Assembly (NCBI GenBank): GCA_017453045.1
Contig: JAFTKX010000046.1
Location: 1-35,551 of the forward strand
Direction of reading: 5' to 3'
DNA from: Clostridia bacterium
Lineage (GTDB): Bacteria > Bacillota > Clostridia > Christensenellales > Borkfalkiaceae
Length of the DNA: 35,551 nucleotides
The notes beneath the pieces were generated by a model, which saw only the letters and a list, made by a program, of their open reading frames with translations, was not told where the DNA came from and made no database searches. The translations under genes and the position numbers were made by a program. Shown in pieces: positions 25,586 to 33,613 of the stretch (position 1 is the first letter of the stretch; every line of letters begins with the position of its first letter).

Positions 25586-27502
25586 TTAAGCAAGATATTT
25601 TTTCAAAACGTGGTAGACGTAAACGGGTACTGCGCTCCATCCGTGGCAAAGACTTCCTGCATTTCCAAACGCCTTTGCGCCATCAATCGTTTCCCACACG
25701 CAAGAACTTCCGCTTTCAACCATTACCGAATATTCCCTACGAATTTCGCCGAGTATCCAATTCGCCCACTTCTTTTCGTCGGATAAAAGCAACGCTTGAT
25801 ACTTTAATATTTTCATACTCAACGTACAGTCGAGAATATTTCCGCTCGCTATTTCGTTGCATATAAACTCGCTTTCTTCTTTGCTCGGAACTCCAGCCAA
25901 AATAGCCAAGGCGTTAGCCAAAACTGTAAACTCGCCTTTGCCTTTATTAACTTCAAAAAGTCCCCTTTCTTTTACGAAGAAAGTCTTAACCTTTTCGACG
26001 CACTCGTTTAACGTATCTTCGTAATTAAACTCTTTACCGATTTTTTCATCAATTTCTTTTAAACACTTCAACGCGATAATAAACAAGAAGTTAATTACAG
26101 AGTCCGGCTTTTTGTCGTCCTTTTGGAATATTCTACCTTCCATATATTCAGTCCAATCGTAGAAATTCCAGTTGTTTACGTCTTCAAACTTGCACGCTAA
26201 ACCGCCTGACGAGTTGTTTATAAAAGTGGTTATTATACTCAATATCTTCGGGTATAAGTCGATTATCAACTCTTTATCGTCAGTATGGTCGAGATATTCT
26301 TTAATCGCCAAAACGTAATAAAGAGAAAAAGACGGAATCGTTAAATCGTTACCGCAAGGATAGCAAATTGCCAAAAGTCCGTCGTCTCGTCTATCCATGC
26401 CGATAAGTTTTAAGTTTGCTTTGGCGTAATCTTTATTTCCGTTTTCAAAAGCGTAAAAACCGCAAAGAATTTGATTTCTCGAATCGTAGGAGTAAAGACA
26501 TTGTTCTCTCCAAGGCGTATCAACGTAATGTTCCATCATACACTTTTTTAAAGTGTTTACGCACAAATCGTAAATCTTTTGGTCGAGTTCGTCGTTTAAT
26601 TTAAACGGTTTTTCTTCAACTTGATAAACTTGCGGAATTACGCCGAGATATTTAAGTTCTATGGGTTTTTCGCTGTAAATTTCTAAATAACGGCAACTTA
26701 TTCTAAACGCATAGTTAGTATATTCGTTTAAACCGCTTTTAGCAAAATAATCAAAACTAAAATCGCGCTCGCCGATAATTCTTCTTACGTGTCCGTCAAA
26801 TAAATCTTCGCCCCAGTCTACCCTTACGCTTTGATTTTCTTGCGAAATAAATTTAACAGTCGGTAAACCCACCGTTTCTTCCCCTAAATCAACGAGATAA
26901 TAGTTGTTTTCCGCTTTTAAAATTTTAATATCGGCTTTTGGGAGTAAAACTTGCTTTTTTATAGGGCGCGGAAATAACTCGCACTCTTTTTTAACGACGA
27001 CGCTTTCGGCGCAGTCCTTTCCCGAAATTACCCAGTCGTCTTCACGGGTTGCGTCGTAGGCAAAACTAAAGCCGAGTTGCGTCGTAACAAACTTTTCGCG
27101 TCCGTTTTGATAGGCTTTACTATATCTTGATAAAACCTTTTCGTCACTACGAGATAAAATCTTTTCGCCGTTTAAAAGTTCAAATATAAGACCTGCCTTG
27201 CCTATCTTATATCTCTGACTGTCAACGCCGAAATACCAAACTAAAACGGCGAGCGTATTTTCGCCCTTTTTTAAATAGTCTGTAACGTCGATAGAATCGT
27301 AAATTTTATACCACTCGAAATCGCCGTATTGATTACTGCTTACGAACTTTCCGTTTATAAACAAAACGTAATCGCTATCGCAAGACAAGTTGCAAATCAC
27401 TTTGCCATTTTCATAATTAAAACGGGTGAAAAATTCGCCGTAACAATCCGTTTGCGGATTTTCGTCAACCCAAATCCATTTTGAATTTTTAAAAACTTCC
27501 AT
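25586..27502 (-). CDS. GH78-like alpha-L-rhamnosidase
   Basis: 638 residues, no signal peptide, so it probably acts on imported oligosaccharides. Residues 1-110 are a jelly-roll binding domain (FFTRFNY, LFINGKFV, DVTDYLKKGENTLAVLVW). Residues 190-295 form a second beta domain, and from about 300 an (alpha/alpha)6 barrel follows. The family's acidic motif is present as VDTPWREQ...YD (Asp328, Glu333, Asp340). The C-terminal base region reads CVWETIDG (Glu604), then SLCHGWSAVPVYV, as in GH78. Family knowledge suggests an inverting rhamnosidase. The protein is shorter than many GH78 enzymes and its DERxGW-type motif is diverged, so a related non-rhamnose specificity is possible. The ATG at 27502 has AAAGGAAA. 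It sits between the SGNH and amidohydrolase genes. Confidence 0.82.
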   Translation of the reverse strand: MEVFKNSKWIWVDENPQTDCYGEFFTRFNYENGKVICNLSCDSDYVLFINGKFVSSNQYGDFEWYKIYDSIDVTDYLKKGENTLAVLVWYFGVDSQRYKIGKAGLIFELLNGEKILSRSDEKVLSRYSKAYQNGREKFVTTQLGFSFAYDATREDDWVISGKDCAESVVVKKECELFPRPIKKQVLLPKADIKILKAENNYYLVDLGEETVGLPTVKFISQENQSVRVDWGEDLFDGHVRRIIGERDFSFDYFAKSGLNEYTNYAFRISCRYLEIYSEKPIELKYLGVIPQVYQVEEKPFKLNDELDQKIYDLCVNTLKKCMMEHYVDTPWREQCLYSYDSRNQILCGFYAFENGNKDYAKANLKLIGMDRRDDGLLAICYPCGNDLTIPSFSLYYVLAIKEYLDHTDDKELIIDLYPKILSIITTFINNSSGGLACKFEDVNNWNFYDWTEYMEGRIFQKDDKKPDSVINFLFIIALKCLKEIDEKIGKEFNYEDTLNECVEKVKTFFVKERGLFEVNKGKGEFTVLANALAILAGVPSKEESEFICNEIASGNILDCTLSMKILKYQALLLSDEKKWANWILGEIRREYSVMVESGSSCVWETIDGAKAFGNAGSLCHGWSAVPVYVYHVLKKYLA

Positions 27503-27520
27503 AAAATTTCCTTTAATAAC

Positions 27521-27552
27521 GAGATAAATCGACTTATAGCCTATCTTATCTC
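27521..27552. repeat. Recurrent intergenic element, copy 3, inside a 7-bp inverted repeat
   Basis: AATCGACTTATAG at 27527-27539 on plus is framed by GAGATAA (27521-27527) and TTATCTC (27546-27552). It sits between the GH78-like and SGNH genes, in the opposite orientation to copies 1, 4 and 5. Confidence 0.6.
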
Positions 27553-27571
27553 TAATTTTAACCTTTTATTG

Positions 27572-28252
27572 TTATTCAAAAATAATCTCGTAAAGTTTGC
27601 TTGCAAAGAGTTCGTGCATTTCTCTAAGGGGATGATTTATACGGTTTGCAAGAAGTTTTGTTACGTCTTGAGATTCGCTTAACTTTTTCCACTCCTTATA
27701 ACAATCGCAAACGGTAACGCCTAACTCTTCAGCAACTTTTACCGCGCTTTCCATAAACAAATCCATCTTTCCGCCGTTTTGAACTTGGGCGATATGAGTT
27801 GCGTATTCGACAAGGTGTAGCGCTGTGTCTTCGTCAACGCGAGTATTCATCATATTTGGCGTCATAAAAATAAGTTCCGCGCCACTTTCTTGAATTTTAG
27901 TAAAAATAGTCTTTAAGGAATTTAAGTAGTCCGCAAGTTCGCCGTTGACGTCGTTTAACCCAAAACAAACTATAACAAGGTCTGGATTATGAGCCAAAAC
28001 CTGACTATCCAACCTATCTAACGATTGAGTTGCAGTAATACCGCCTATACCTGCATTTATCACGTTAACGGGCATATAGGCGCGTGTTTCGTTCATTTTT
28101 TTACGAAGACGATTGTGATAAACACACTCGTAATCAATCTCGCCTTCGTCAAAAGCGCCGTGCGTTACGCTATCGCCGAAAGCGACGATAGTAACAGGTC
28201 CGTTTTGCATCAATTCGTCTAAATCTTTAAAAAACTTTTCTTTAACTTTCAT
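27572..28252 (-). CDS. SGNH/GDSL-family hydrolase (probable carbohydrate esterase)
   Basis: 226 residues, cytoplasmic. The SGNH blocks are present: FGDSVTHG with nucleophile Ser28, the block II glycine in INAGIGG (70-71), GLND with Asn100, and INHP with His207. These hydrolases remove acetyl or other acyl groups, often from sugars. The Asp usually found four residues before the His is Asn203 here (LLANRINHP), which may alter or relax the triad. The ribosome site (GGGTG) is modest, but a textbook promoter lies just upstream, making this the first gene of a unit with GH78 and the amidohydrolase. A role in deacylating rhamnose-containing oligosaccharides is inferred from position. Confidence 0.85.
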   Translation of the reverse strand: MKVKEKFFKDLDELMQNGPVTIVAFGDSVTHGAFDEGEIDYECVYHNRLRKKMNETRAYMPVNVINAGIGGITATQSLDRLDSQVLAHNPDLVIVCFGLNDVNGELADYLNSLKTIFTKIQESGAELIFMTPNMMNTRVDEDTALHLVEYATHIAQVQNGGKMDLFMESAVKVAEELGVTVCDCYKEWKKLSESQDVTKLLANRINHPLREMHELFASKLYEIIFE

Positions 28253-28290
28253 TTTACACCCAAAAAATTTTAATATCTCTTTTCTTTAAC

Positions 28291-28319
28291 ATTGTATCAT
28301 AACGGTTTTAATTTTTCAA
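28291..28319 (-). promoter_or_regulatory. Sigma-A promoter for the SGNH-GH78-amidohydrolase unit
   Basis: On the minus strand TTGAAA (28319-28314), a 17-base spacer and TACAAT (28296-28291). It sits between the terminator of the GH127 gene and the ATG at 28252, leaving a leader of about 30 bases. Confidence 0.65.
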
Positions 28320-28353
28320 TAAAACTAAAGATAAATTCATAAAATATAAAAAC

Positions 28354-28382
28354 AAAAAATGAGACTCGCTATGCAAGTCTCA
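28354..28382 (-). terminator. Rho-independent terminator after the GH127-like gene
   Basis: On the minus strand the arms TGAGACT/AGTCTCA (28376-28382 with 28360-28366) around TGCATAGCG are followed by a TTTTTTG T-run (complement of 28354-28359 and beyond). It lies about 20 bases after the stop. Confidence 0.85.
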
Positions 28383-28399
28383 CTTATCGTCGTTATATT

Positions 28400-30172
28400 T
28401 TAGTTCTTTCCGTTAAACCAAACGGTCATAAGCGGTTTATCCGAAAGCCACTTCTTTCCGCAAGATTGATAATCTGCAAGAACGAGTTTGTCTCCGTCTT
28501 CAAGTAAGCACTCAAAACGAACGATTTCTCCATCTTCCGCGTTTTGCTTTTCACACTCGAAGTCTTTAGCAAGAGCGACGGGTTTTTTAAGATCTCTTTG
28601 GCTCTTATGTTCGTCTGTTGCAAGAGTTAAAGGACCGTAAGTAAACGCAACTTTACCGTTTAACCAATGAGTTTTTACAGCCATTTGCATACTAATTTCA
28701 AGCGTTTCGCCTGCGCTAAACGATTTATCGACAACGTAGTAATCGCCGTTTACAACTTCTCCGTTTACTACTGTTTTTTCACTCCATTTTGGGTTTCTTA
28801 CGCTTAAAGTCAACGCGCAATCGTCCAAAACGGTAATTTTCGCATTTCCGCTTGCAGGATAATTAGTTTCAACTTTAAGCCAAACGGTTTTACCGGATTT
28901 GTCTTTTACTGCTACTTTTCCGTCGAATAACAAGTTTAAGTAAACCTTATCCCCACTTTGAGTAACCGCGCTAAGAGGCATAAGCGCGATACCGCAAGCG
29001 CCGATAGCCAAACAACAGCCGTTGTAACCACCGCTTGCAAACGAACAGTAACCGCCAAGTCCGCGTCCGCGAGTATTCATATATAACGGACTGTAACTAT
29101 CGAAAGCGCCGGCGTCGACAAACTCTTTAGTAAACATACTCATTTGTTTGTTCATCTCGGTATTCAAACTGCCGTAAAGAGCGTTATAGCCCGATATTTC
29201 AAAGCGGTTCATATACTTTGCTTCGCCCGTTAAGTCGAACAATCTTCTATTAACTCTCATCCAAGTTACCGTAACGCAAGTTTCTTGCATTATGTTTTCG
29301 TGATATTCGGTTTGCATTAAGGCAGAATTATCAAACAACTCGTGCGTGCAACCCGAACAACCTATAATGGTAACGTCGGACTTTTCAACTAAATCCATAA
29401 AGCGAGCGACGGCGTTGAAATACTTTTTTTCGCCCGTAATTTCGTAATACGCGAGCAAACCTTCGTAAAAAGACATCATTTCGTAGGCTTTCGTAACGGG
29501 ATATTGATAAGGATAAAGGTCGCTATTTAACGCAAGTTCTATCAAATTACAGTCGCTACAACCGCCCGTTGAAATAATATATTCCGCAAAATCGAAATAT
29601 CTTTTTTCGCCGGTCAATTTATAAATTTCAAGCGTCGGCTCTAAAATGGTACAAGAGTTTACGCAACCCCACCAAGAAGACGTTTGAGTAATATTAACCT
29701 TGCCTTCTCCGTTGCCTACTTTACTTAAAATATAATCTAAATGCCTTTTGCAAGCGTCGATAATCCTTTGCTTTAAGGCTTCGTCTTTACAAATTCTTAA
29801 ATAGTAAAGCATACCTACTAAAACGTATTTTCTGCTCCACATATCCCAACCGTGAAACTCTTTTTCAACGGTATAAGTCGCAATTCTGCCGAGTTCGTCT
29901 TGTTTAGAAAGCAAATCGACAACCGTATCGGTTAAAATACCGTACAATTCTTCGTCTTTTGTATATTCGCAAATTAAAGCCGCGCCACGCATTTGCTTGC
30001 CGAAAAATTCTCCGCGCCAAAATTCGTCTAACGAATCTTCACGCGTAGCGAAAACTTCAACCGTTTTTTGCCAACTAACGCGGTTTTTAAGTTGATTTTT
30101 TAAAACGAAATTTACGGCGTTATCCATAAGCCCGTTGGTTTTGATTTCTAAAAACTTAATTCTACTATCCAT
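28400..30172 (-). CDS. GH127-like beta-L-arabinofuranosidase (DUF1680 family)
   Basis: 590 residues from the ATG at 30172, which has GGAG six bases upstream; an ATG four codons earlier lacks a site. An (alpha/alpha)6 barrel fills residues 10-415 and is followed by beta-sandwich domains. In GH127 enzymes a zinc ion is held by Glu, Cys and a Cys-Cys pair, one Cys acting as nucleophile. Here QETC (Glu297, Cys299) and GCC (Cys386-Cys387) fit, and Glu278 (THELFD) is a candidate acid/base. The usual CCxPN is changed to GCCLAIG, so it is a divergent branch and the exact substrate is uncertain. There is no signal peptide. It is a one-gene unit with its own consensus promoter and terminator. Confidence 0.83.
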   Translation of the reverse strand: MDSRIKFLEIKTNGLMDNAVNFVLKNQLKNRVSWQKTVEVFATREDSLDEFWRGEFFGKQMRGAALICEYTKDEELYGILTDTVVDLLSKQDELGRIATYTVEKEFHGWDMWSRKYVLVGMLYYLRICKDEALKQRIIDACKRHLDYILSKVGNGEGKVNITQTSSWWGCVNSCTILEPTLEIYKLTGEKRYFDFAEYIISTGGCSDCNLIELALNSDLYPYQYPVTKAYEMMSFYEGLLAYYEITGEKKYFNAVARFMDLVEKSDVTIIGCSGCTHELFDNSALMQTEYHENIMQETCVTVTWMRVNRRLFDLTGEAKYMNRFEISGYNALYGSLNTEMNKQMSMFTKEFVDAGAFDSYSPLYMNTRGRGLGGYCSFASGGYNGCCLAIGACGIALMPLSAVTQSGDKVYLNLLFDGKVAVKDKSGKTVWLKVETNYPASGNAKITVLDDCALTLSVRNPKWSEKTVVNGEVVNGDYYVVDKSFSAGETLEISMQMAVKTHWLNGKVAFTYGPLTLATDEHKSQRDLKKPVALAKDFECEKQNAEDGEIVRFECLLEDGDKLVLADYQSCGKKWLSDKPLMTVWFNGKN

Positions 30173-30307
30173 CGTATTCTCCATGAAAGTTTTTATTACT
30201 TTAGACTTCTTGTTTTTAATTGAAATTTCAGATTAAGTCCATTTTTACACGCGCGTTTAACCCTTAAAATTACTTCGGCGTATAATAATAGATTATATCA
30301 TAATAGC

Positions 30308-30336
30308 ATTATATTTTATTTTCCCACTTTTGTCAA
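30308..30336 (-). promoter_or_regulatory. Perfect-consensus sigma-A promoter of the GH127-like gene
   Basis: On the minus strand TTGACA (30336-30331), exactly 17 bases, then TATAAT (30313-30308). The leader to the ATG at 30172 is about 130 bases, long enough for regulation. A second TATAAT (30297-30292) downstream has no -35. An ACGCGT palindrome lies just upstream of the -35 at about 30343-30348. Confidence 0.8.
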
Positions 30337-30387
30337 GGGATAACGCGTTTTATTTATATTACTTGTCAACGTAAAATTTTTCAGCGT

Positions 30388-30424
30388 AAAAAAATGCAAT
30401 ACGACGAAAATCGCATTGCATTTT
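30388..30424 (-). terminator. Rho-independent terminator after the alpha/beta-hydrolase gene
   Basis: The arms AAAATGCAAT/ATTGCATTTT (30415-30424 with 30391-30400) form a perfect 10-bp stem on the minus strand. The T-run (complement of 30388-30394) follows at once. It begins only a few bases after the TAG stop at 30428. Confidence 0.9.
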
Positions 30425-30427
30425 ATA

Positions 30428-31174
30428 CTATTTAATTGTAATCATTTTATCAAAATGTTTTAAAATGATATTTCCCAAAATTCCGTCGCCGTTTTCATCC
30501 GCTTTTTCTACGTATTCGACGTGATTTCCTTTTACAATTTCAAGAAAAACGCTATCCTTATACCCAAAACGTTCTAACGTTTTTATCATAAGCATAGTTT
30601 GCTCGTATCTGCACGGAAGGTCGTTGTCCGAAACGATAAAAAGTATAGGCGAGTATTTTTTTGCAAGCCCCACGAAATAAAGCGGAGCGGTTTTGTCGAC
30701 GATTATCCTTCGACTGTCAACCCCGTATTCTAAAAGTACGTTGAAGTGCGCGGTAGGTTGCCCTGCGTCATGAATATATCCTGCAATATCCGTTGGAGTA
30801 AGCCCAACGCCGTTAAGATATTTATCGTCGAAACAAAGCATCATCGAAATATATCCGCCAGCGCTACTTCCGCCTACGAAAACACGATTACATATTCCGT
30901 ATTTTGCGATATTATCTTTAAGCCAACGAATTGATAAAGCGCAGTCTTTGATAAAATCGGGGAATTTTGCGTTTGGATAAAGGCTATAATCAACCGAAGC
31001 GGTTGCAATATTTCTTTTCGCCAAAGTTTTCGCAAAAATTTCAACGCCCTTTCTTGAACCGCTCGTAAGCCCACCGCCATGAAAATAGACGAACAAATCA
31101 AATTCTCTACTTTCTGGCAAATGCAAATCTAAAAATAAACCTTTTTTATACTCTAAATCACTAATGCTAATCAT
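30428..31174 (-). CDS. Alpha/beta-hydrolase (HSL/acetyl-esterase-like)
   Basis: 248 residues, cytoplasmic. The oxyanion-hole motif HGGG is at 32-35, the nucleophile elbow GSSAG has Ser104, SDND gives Asp183 or Asp185 as acid, and GNHVEY gives His218. This set defines a hormone-sensitive-lipase-like esterase. It is shorter than many family members. As last gene of the HTH-kinase operon it probably removes acyl groups from the imported sugar; substrate unknown. The ATG at 31174 follows TAGGAAA. A terminator begins right after its stop. Confidence 0.85.
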   Translation of the reverse strand: MISISDLEYKKGLFLDLHLPESREFDLFVYFHGGGLTSGSRKGVEIFAKTLAKRNIATASVDYSLYPNAKFPDFIKDCALSIRWLKDNIAKYGICNRVFVGGSSAGGYISMMLCFDDKYLNGVGLTPTDIAGYIHDAGQPTAHFNVLLEYGVDSRRIIVDKTAPLYFVGLAKKYSPILFIVSDNDLPCRYEQTMLMIKTLERFGYKDSVFLEIVKGNHVEYVEKADENGDGILGNIILKHFDKMITIK

Positions 31175-31253
31175 CTTAATTTCCTACTCTTATGATATTA
31201 AACCGAATAAAAAAGTCAAGCGTTTAAATATTATTAAATTTCGTTACATTACC

Positions 31254-31266
31254 CTATAAGTCGATT
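31254..31266. repeat. Recurrent intergenic element, copy 4
   Basis: Exact CTATAAGTCGATT on plus, in the 116-base gap between the GH32 stop and the alpha/beta-hydrolase start. The rest of the gap is AT-rich and shows no terminator. Confidence 0.6.
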
Positions 31267-31290
31267 ATTCGCTATTTGCCACGACAAACC

Positions 31291-32673
31291 TTAAGTTTTT
31301 TCCTTAAAAAAAGCCACCTTGTTAAACTTGCCGTTTTCGATTACTCGATATCTTTTATCCTTGCCGAAAACAAAAGTCGAATACTGTATTTCTTGATTTA
31401 AAATTAAAGACAAAACCATCCCGTCAATCATAAAACTCATTTGGTTTTCGTTCTTTTCTTCAAAAGATATTCTTTCTTTTCCGTCAACGCTTAAAACTAC
31501 CCGTCCGTTTTGAGAACAAATAGAAATTTCTTCGTTTGAAGAAGATAGTTTTATCTCCGCGTTACTACTCTTATCCCACTTGAATTCGGCAAATATAACG
31601 CCGTCGAATTTGGACGAATTATCTAAAACAAACTTATCGTATAATTCTTCAACCCACTTCACTTTAAGAACGTAATCGCCTATTTCTTTTTCAAGCGACA
31701 ACTTTGTTGGCAAAGATTGAACTCCGTTAAAAAACTTGTCTTTCTCGCTTTTTGAAGTGTCGTCCATAAGCCAAGTCATGACTATTCGCCTTGCTGATTT
31801 ATCGTTATAAAAAGACTGCGACGCATACCCTTCGCCACTATGCGCGAAGAAATCGTTACACGAATAAAAACGTTTCTTTTTGGTAAGCGGAATAAAGGTT
31901 ATTTTCCCGTCTTGTTCGACGAGATCGCCTACGATATAAAACACACCACCGCCTAAGATTACCCATTTGGTTTCGCCGTCAACGTCAAACGGAAAAATAT
32001 CGGGGCATTCGCACGGCATAATTTCGTTATAAGGGTTGCTATACGGCAAATACTTATGTAAAACTTCTAAATCTTTATCTATAGATTTATCTTCACTCTC
32101 TACGTTTTTTACCGAACTTTGATATTGCCAGTCAAGTAAATTTTCAGAGTAAAAAATCTTCAGTTGCCCACCGCCTACAACCATTAGCCAACCGCTTTTA
32201 TAACGAATTACTTTCGCGTCTCTAAAATCGTCGTTGTACTTTAAATCGTTGTTATATAAAATAGGCTCTCCGCCGTTATACTTTTCGTAATTAAACCCGT
32301 CGGTTGAATAAGCGACGGCAATCGCTTGCCTACCGCCTAAAATACCGCTTGCGTAAAAAGCGACGAATCGGCTATCTCTCGGCGCGCTATCGTCGAATAA
32401 ACCGCTCGTATTATCTTCGTCGACAACTGCGCTACCCGACATTATTATCCCGTACTTATCGGGGGACAAAACCGGTTTACACTCTTTCCAATCTATAAGA
32501 TTAGTCGACGTTGCGTGTCCCCATTGAACGATGCAGTTTACGGGTATGATTTCTTCTTGAAACTGATAATACAAGTGATACGTTCGGCTGTTTCTATCGT
32601 AAATCAAACCGTTCGGATCGTTCATATAACCCGACTTTGAAGTATAATGGTATTTTGGTCTTAACTTATACAC
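31291..32673 (-). CDS. GH32 beta-fructosidase (levanase/invertase type)
   Basis: 460 residues with no signal peptide, so it acts in the cytoplasm on imported fructosides. The family's three acidic blocks are all there: YMNDPNG with nucleophile Asp19, FRDA with transition-state Asp152 (RDA instead of the usual RDP), and CECPDIF with acid/base Glu222. A five-bladed propeller (1 to about 310) and a short beta-sandwich follow, as expected. The start is GTG at 32673 with only a weak ribosome site; the N-terminus LRPKYHYTSKSGYMNDPNG fits the family. It releases fructose from sucrose-like or fructan oligosaccharides and sits after an aldolase, isomerase and kinase that could use that fructose. No transporter is adjacent. 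Confidence 0.92.
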   Translation of the reverse strand: MYKLRPKYHYTSKSGYMNDPNGLIYDRNSRTYHLYYQFQEEIIPVNCIVQWGHATSTNLIDWKECKPVLSPDKYGIIMSGSAVVDEDNTSGLFDDSAPRDSRFVAFYASGILGGRQAIAVAYSTDGFNYEKYNGGEPILYNNDLKYNDDFRDAKVIRYKSGWLMVVGGGQLKIFYSENLLDWQYQSSVKNVESEDKSIDKDLEVLHKYLPYSNPYNEIMPCECPDIFPFDVDGETKWVILGGGVFYIVGDLVEQDGKITFIPLTKKKRFYSCNDFFAHSGEGYASQSFYNDKSARRIVMTWLMDDTSKSEKDKFFNGVQSLPTKLSLEKEIGDYVLKVKWVEELYDKFVLDNSSKFDGVIFAEFKWDKSSNAEIKLSSSNEEISICSQNGRVVLSVDGKERISFEEKNENQMSFMIDGMVLSLILNQEIQYSTFVFGKDKRYRVIENGKFNKVAFFKEKT

Positions 32674-32713
32674 TTTTATTTCTCACTTTTGATTACTTTT
32701 ATCTGTGATTTGA

Positions 32714-32754
32714 GATAAAAATCACTCTATAAGTCGATTGTTGCAACTTTTATC
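32714..32754. repeat. Recurrent intergenic element, copy 5, inside a 7-bp inverted repeat
   Basis: Exact CTATAAGTCGATT at 32727-32739 on plus, framed by GATAAAA (32714-32720) and TTTTATC (32748-32754). It sits between the GH32 start and the aldolase stop. The transcribed strand resembles copy 1, including a wobble version of its AAGTCGA/TCGACTT stem. Confidence 0.6.
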
Positions 32755-32758
32755 GGTC

Positions 32759-33601
32759 TTACACCCTATTGTTAGAGCCAAATAAAATCATCTTTTTCAT
32801 AACGGCTTTTTTCATTTCTTCAACCTTTAAATTGCGAAGCGAAAGGTAGTCTACATCTTTATTTTTGGATAAACCGTCTACTAAAGCAGTTTTTCCCGCA
32901 ACGCAAATATCAGTAAAGATATTAACTTTTACTATGCCGTTTTTGATAGTATTTTTAAAATCGTCGTCCGAAAGCCCCGAACCGCCGTGAAGAACTAACG
33001 GAGTATCGACGGTAGCCCTTATTTCTTTTAAACGGTCAATATCAAGACAAGGCTTGGTTTTGTAAGCGCCGTGCGCAGTACCTATTGCGATTGCCAAAGC
33101 GTCGACGCCCGTCGCTTTAATAAACGACTTTGCTTCTTCGGGCGTGGTATACATATCTTTGTCGTCGTTATCGGAAGTATCCGCTTGCCCAACGTGTCCT
33201 ATTTCCCCTTCTACCGTAACGCCGAAAGAGTGGGCTATTTTTACCATTTCCGCCGTTTTTTTAAGGTTTTCGTCTATATCGTTTGCAGAGCCGTCGAACA
33301 TTATGCTCGTAAAACCGAGTTTAATCGCTTCGATACAGCGGTCGAAAGTCAAGCCGTGATCGTAGTGAACGACAACGGGAACGGTTGCGTTTTTTGCCAT
33401 ATTGACCATAGACTTGCCTATAAGTTGAAGTTCGCCGTACGGCAACAAAACTTCTGCAGTTCCTATTATTACGGGAGAACGGAGTTCTTCGGCGGCGGAA
33501 ATTACCGCTTCTAACATATCCGTATCAGTAGTGTTAAAAAGACCTACGCCGTAATGATTTTTTTGCGCGTCAAATAAAACGTCGTTTAAATTTGCAAGCA
33601 T
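32759..33601 (-). CDS. Class II fructose-bisphosphate/ketose aldolase family protein
   Basis: 280 residues, cytoplasmic zinc aldolase. Metal and catalytic positions are visible: HYDHG (Asp81, His82), EGEIGHVG (Glu133), GTAHGAY (His177), LHGGSGL (His205, phosphate loop) and VNIFTD (Asn227). The family splits ketose phosphates into a triose phosphate and an aldehyde. Which ketose is used (fructose-1,6- or tagatose-1,6-bisphosphate, or a ketose 1-phosphate) cannot be read here; the operon makes a specialised rather than glycolytic role likely. The ATG at 33601 has AAAGGAGAAG and follows the isomerase by 12 bases. Confidence 0.92.
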   Translation of the reverse strand: MLANLNDVLFDAQKNHYGVGLFNTTDTDMLEAVISAAEELRSPVIIGTAEVLLPYGELQLIGKSMVNMAKNATVPVVVHYDHGLTFDRCIEAIKLGFTSIMFDGSANDIDENLKKTAEMVKIAHSFGVTVEGEIGHVGQADTSDNDDKDMYTTPEEAKSFIKATGVDALAIAIGTAHGAYKTKPCLDIDRLKEIRATVDTPLVLHGGSGLSDDDFKNTIKNGIVKVNIFTDICVAGKTALVDGLSKNKDVDYLSLRNLKVEEMKKAVMKKMILFGSNNRV

Positions 33602-33613
33602 TTTTCTTCTCCT

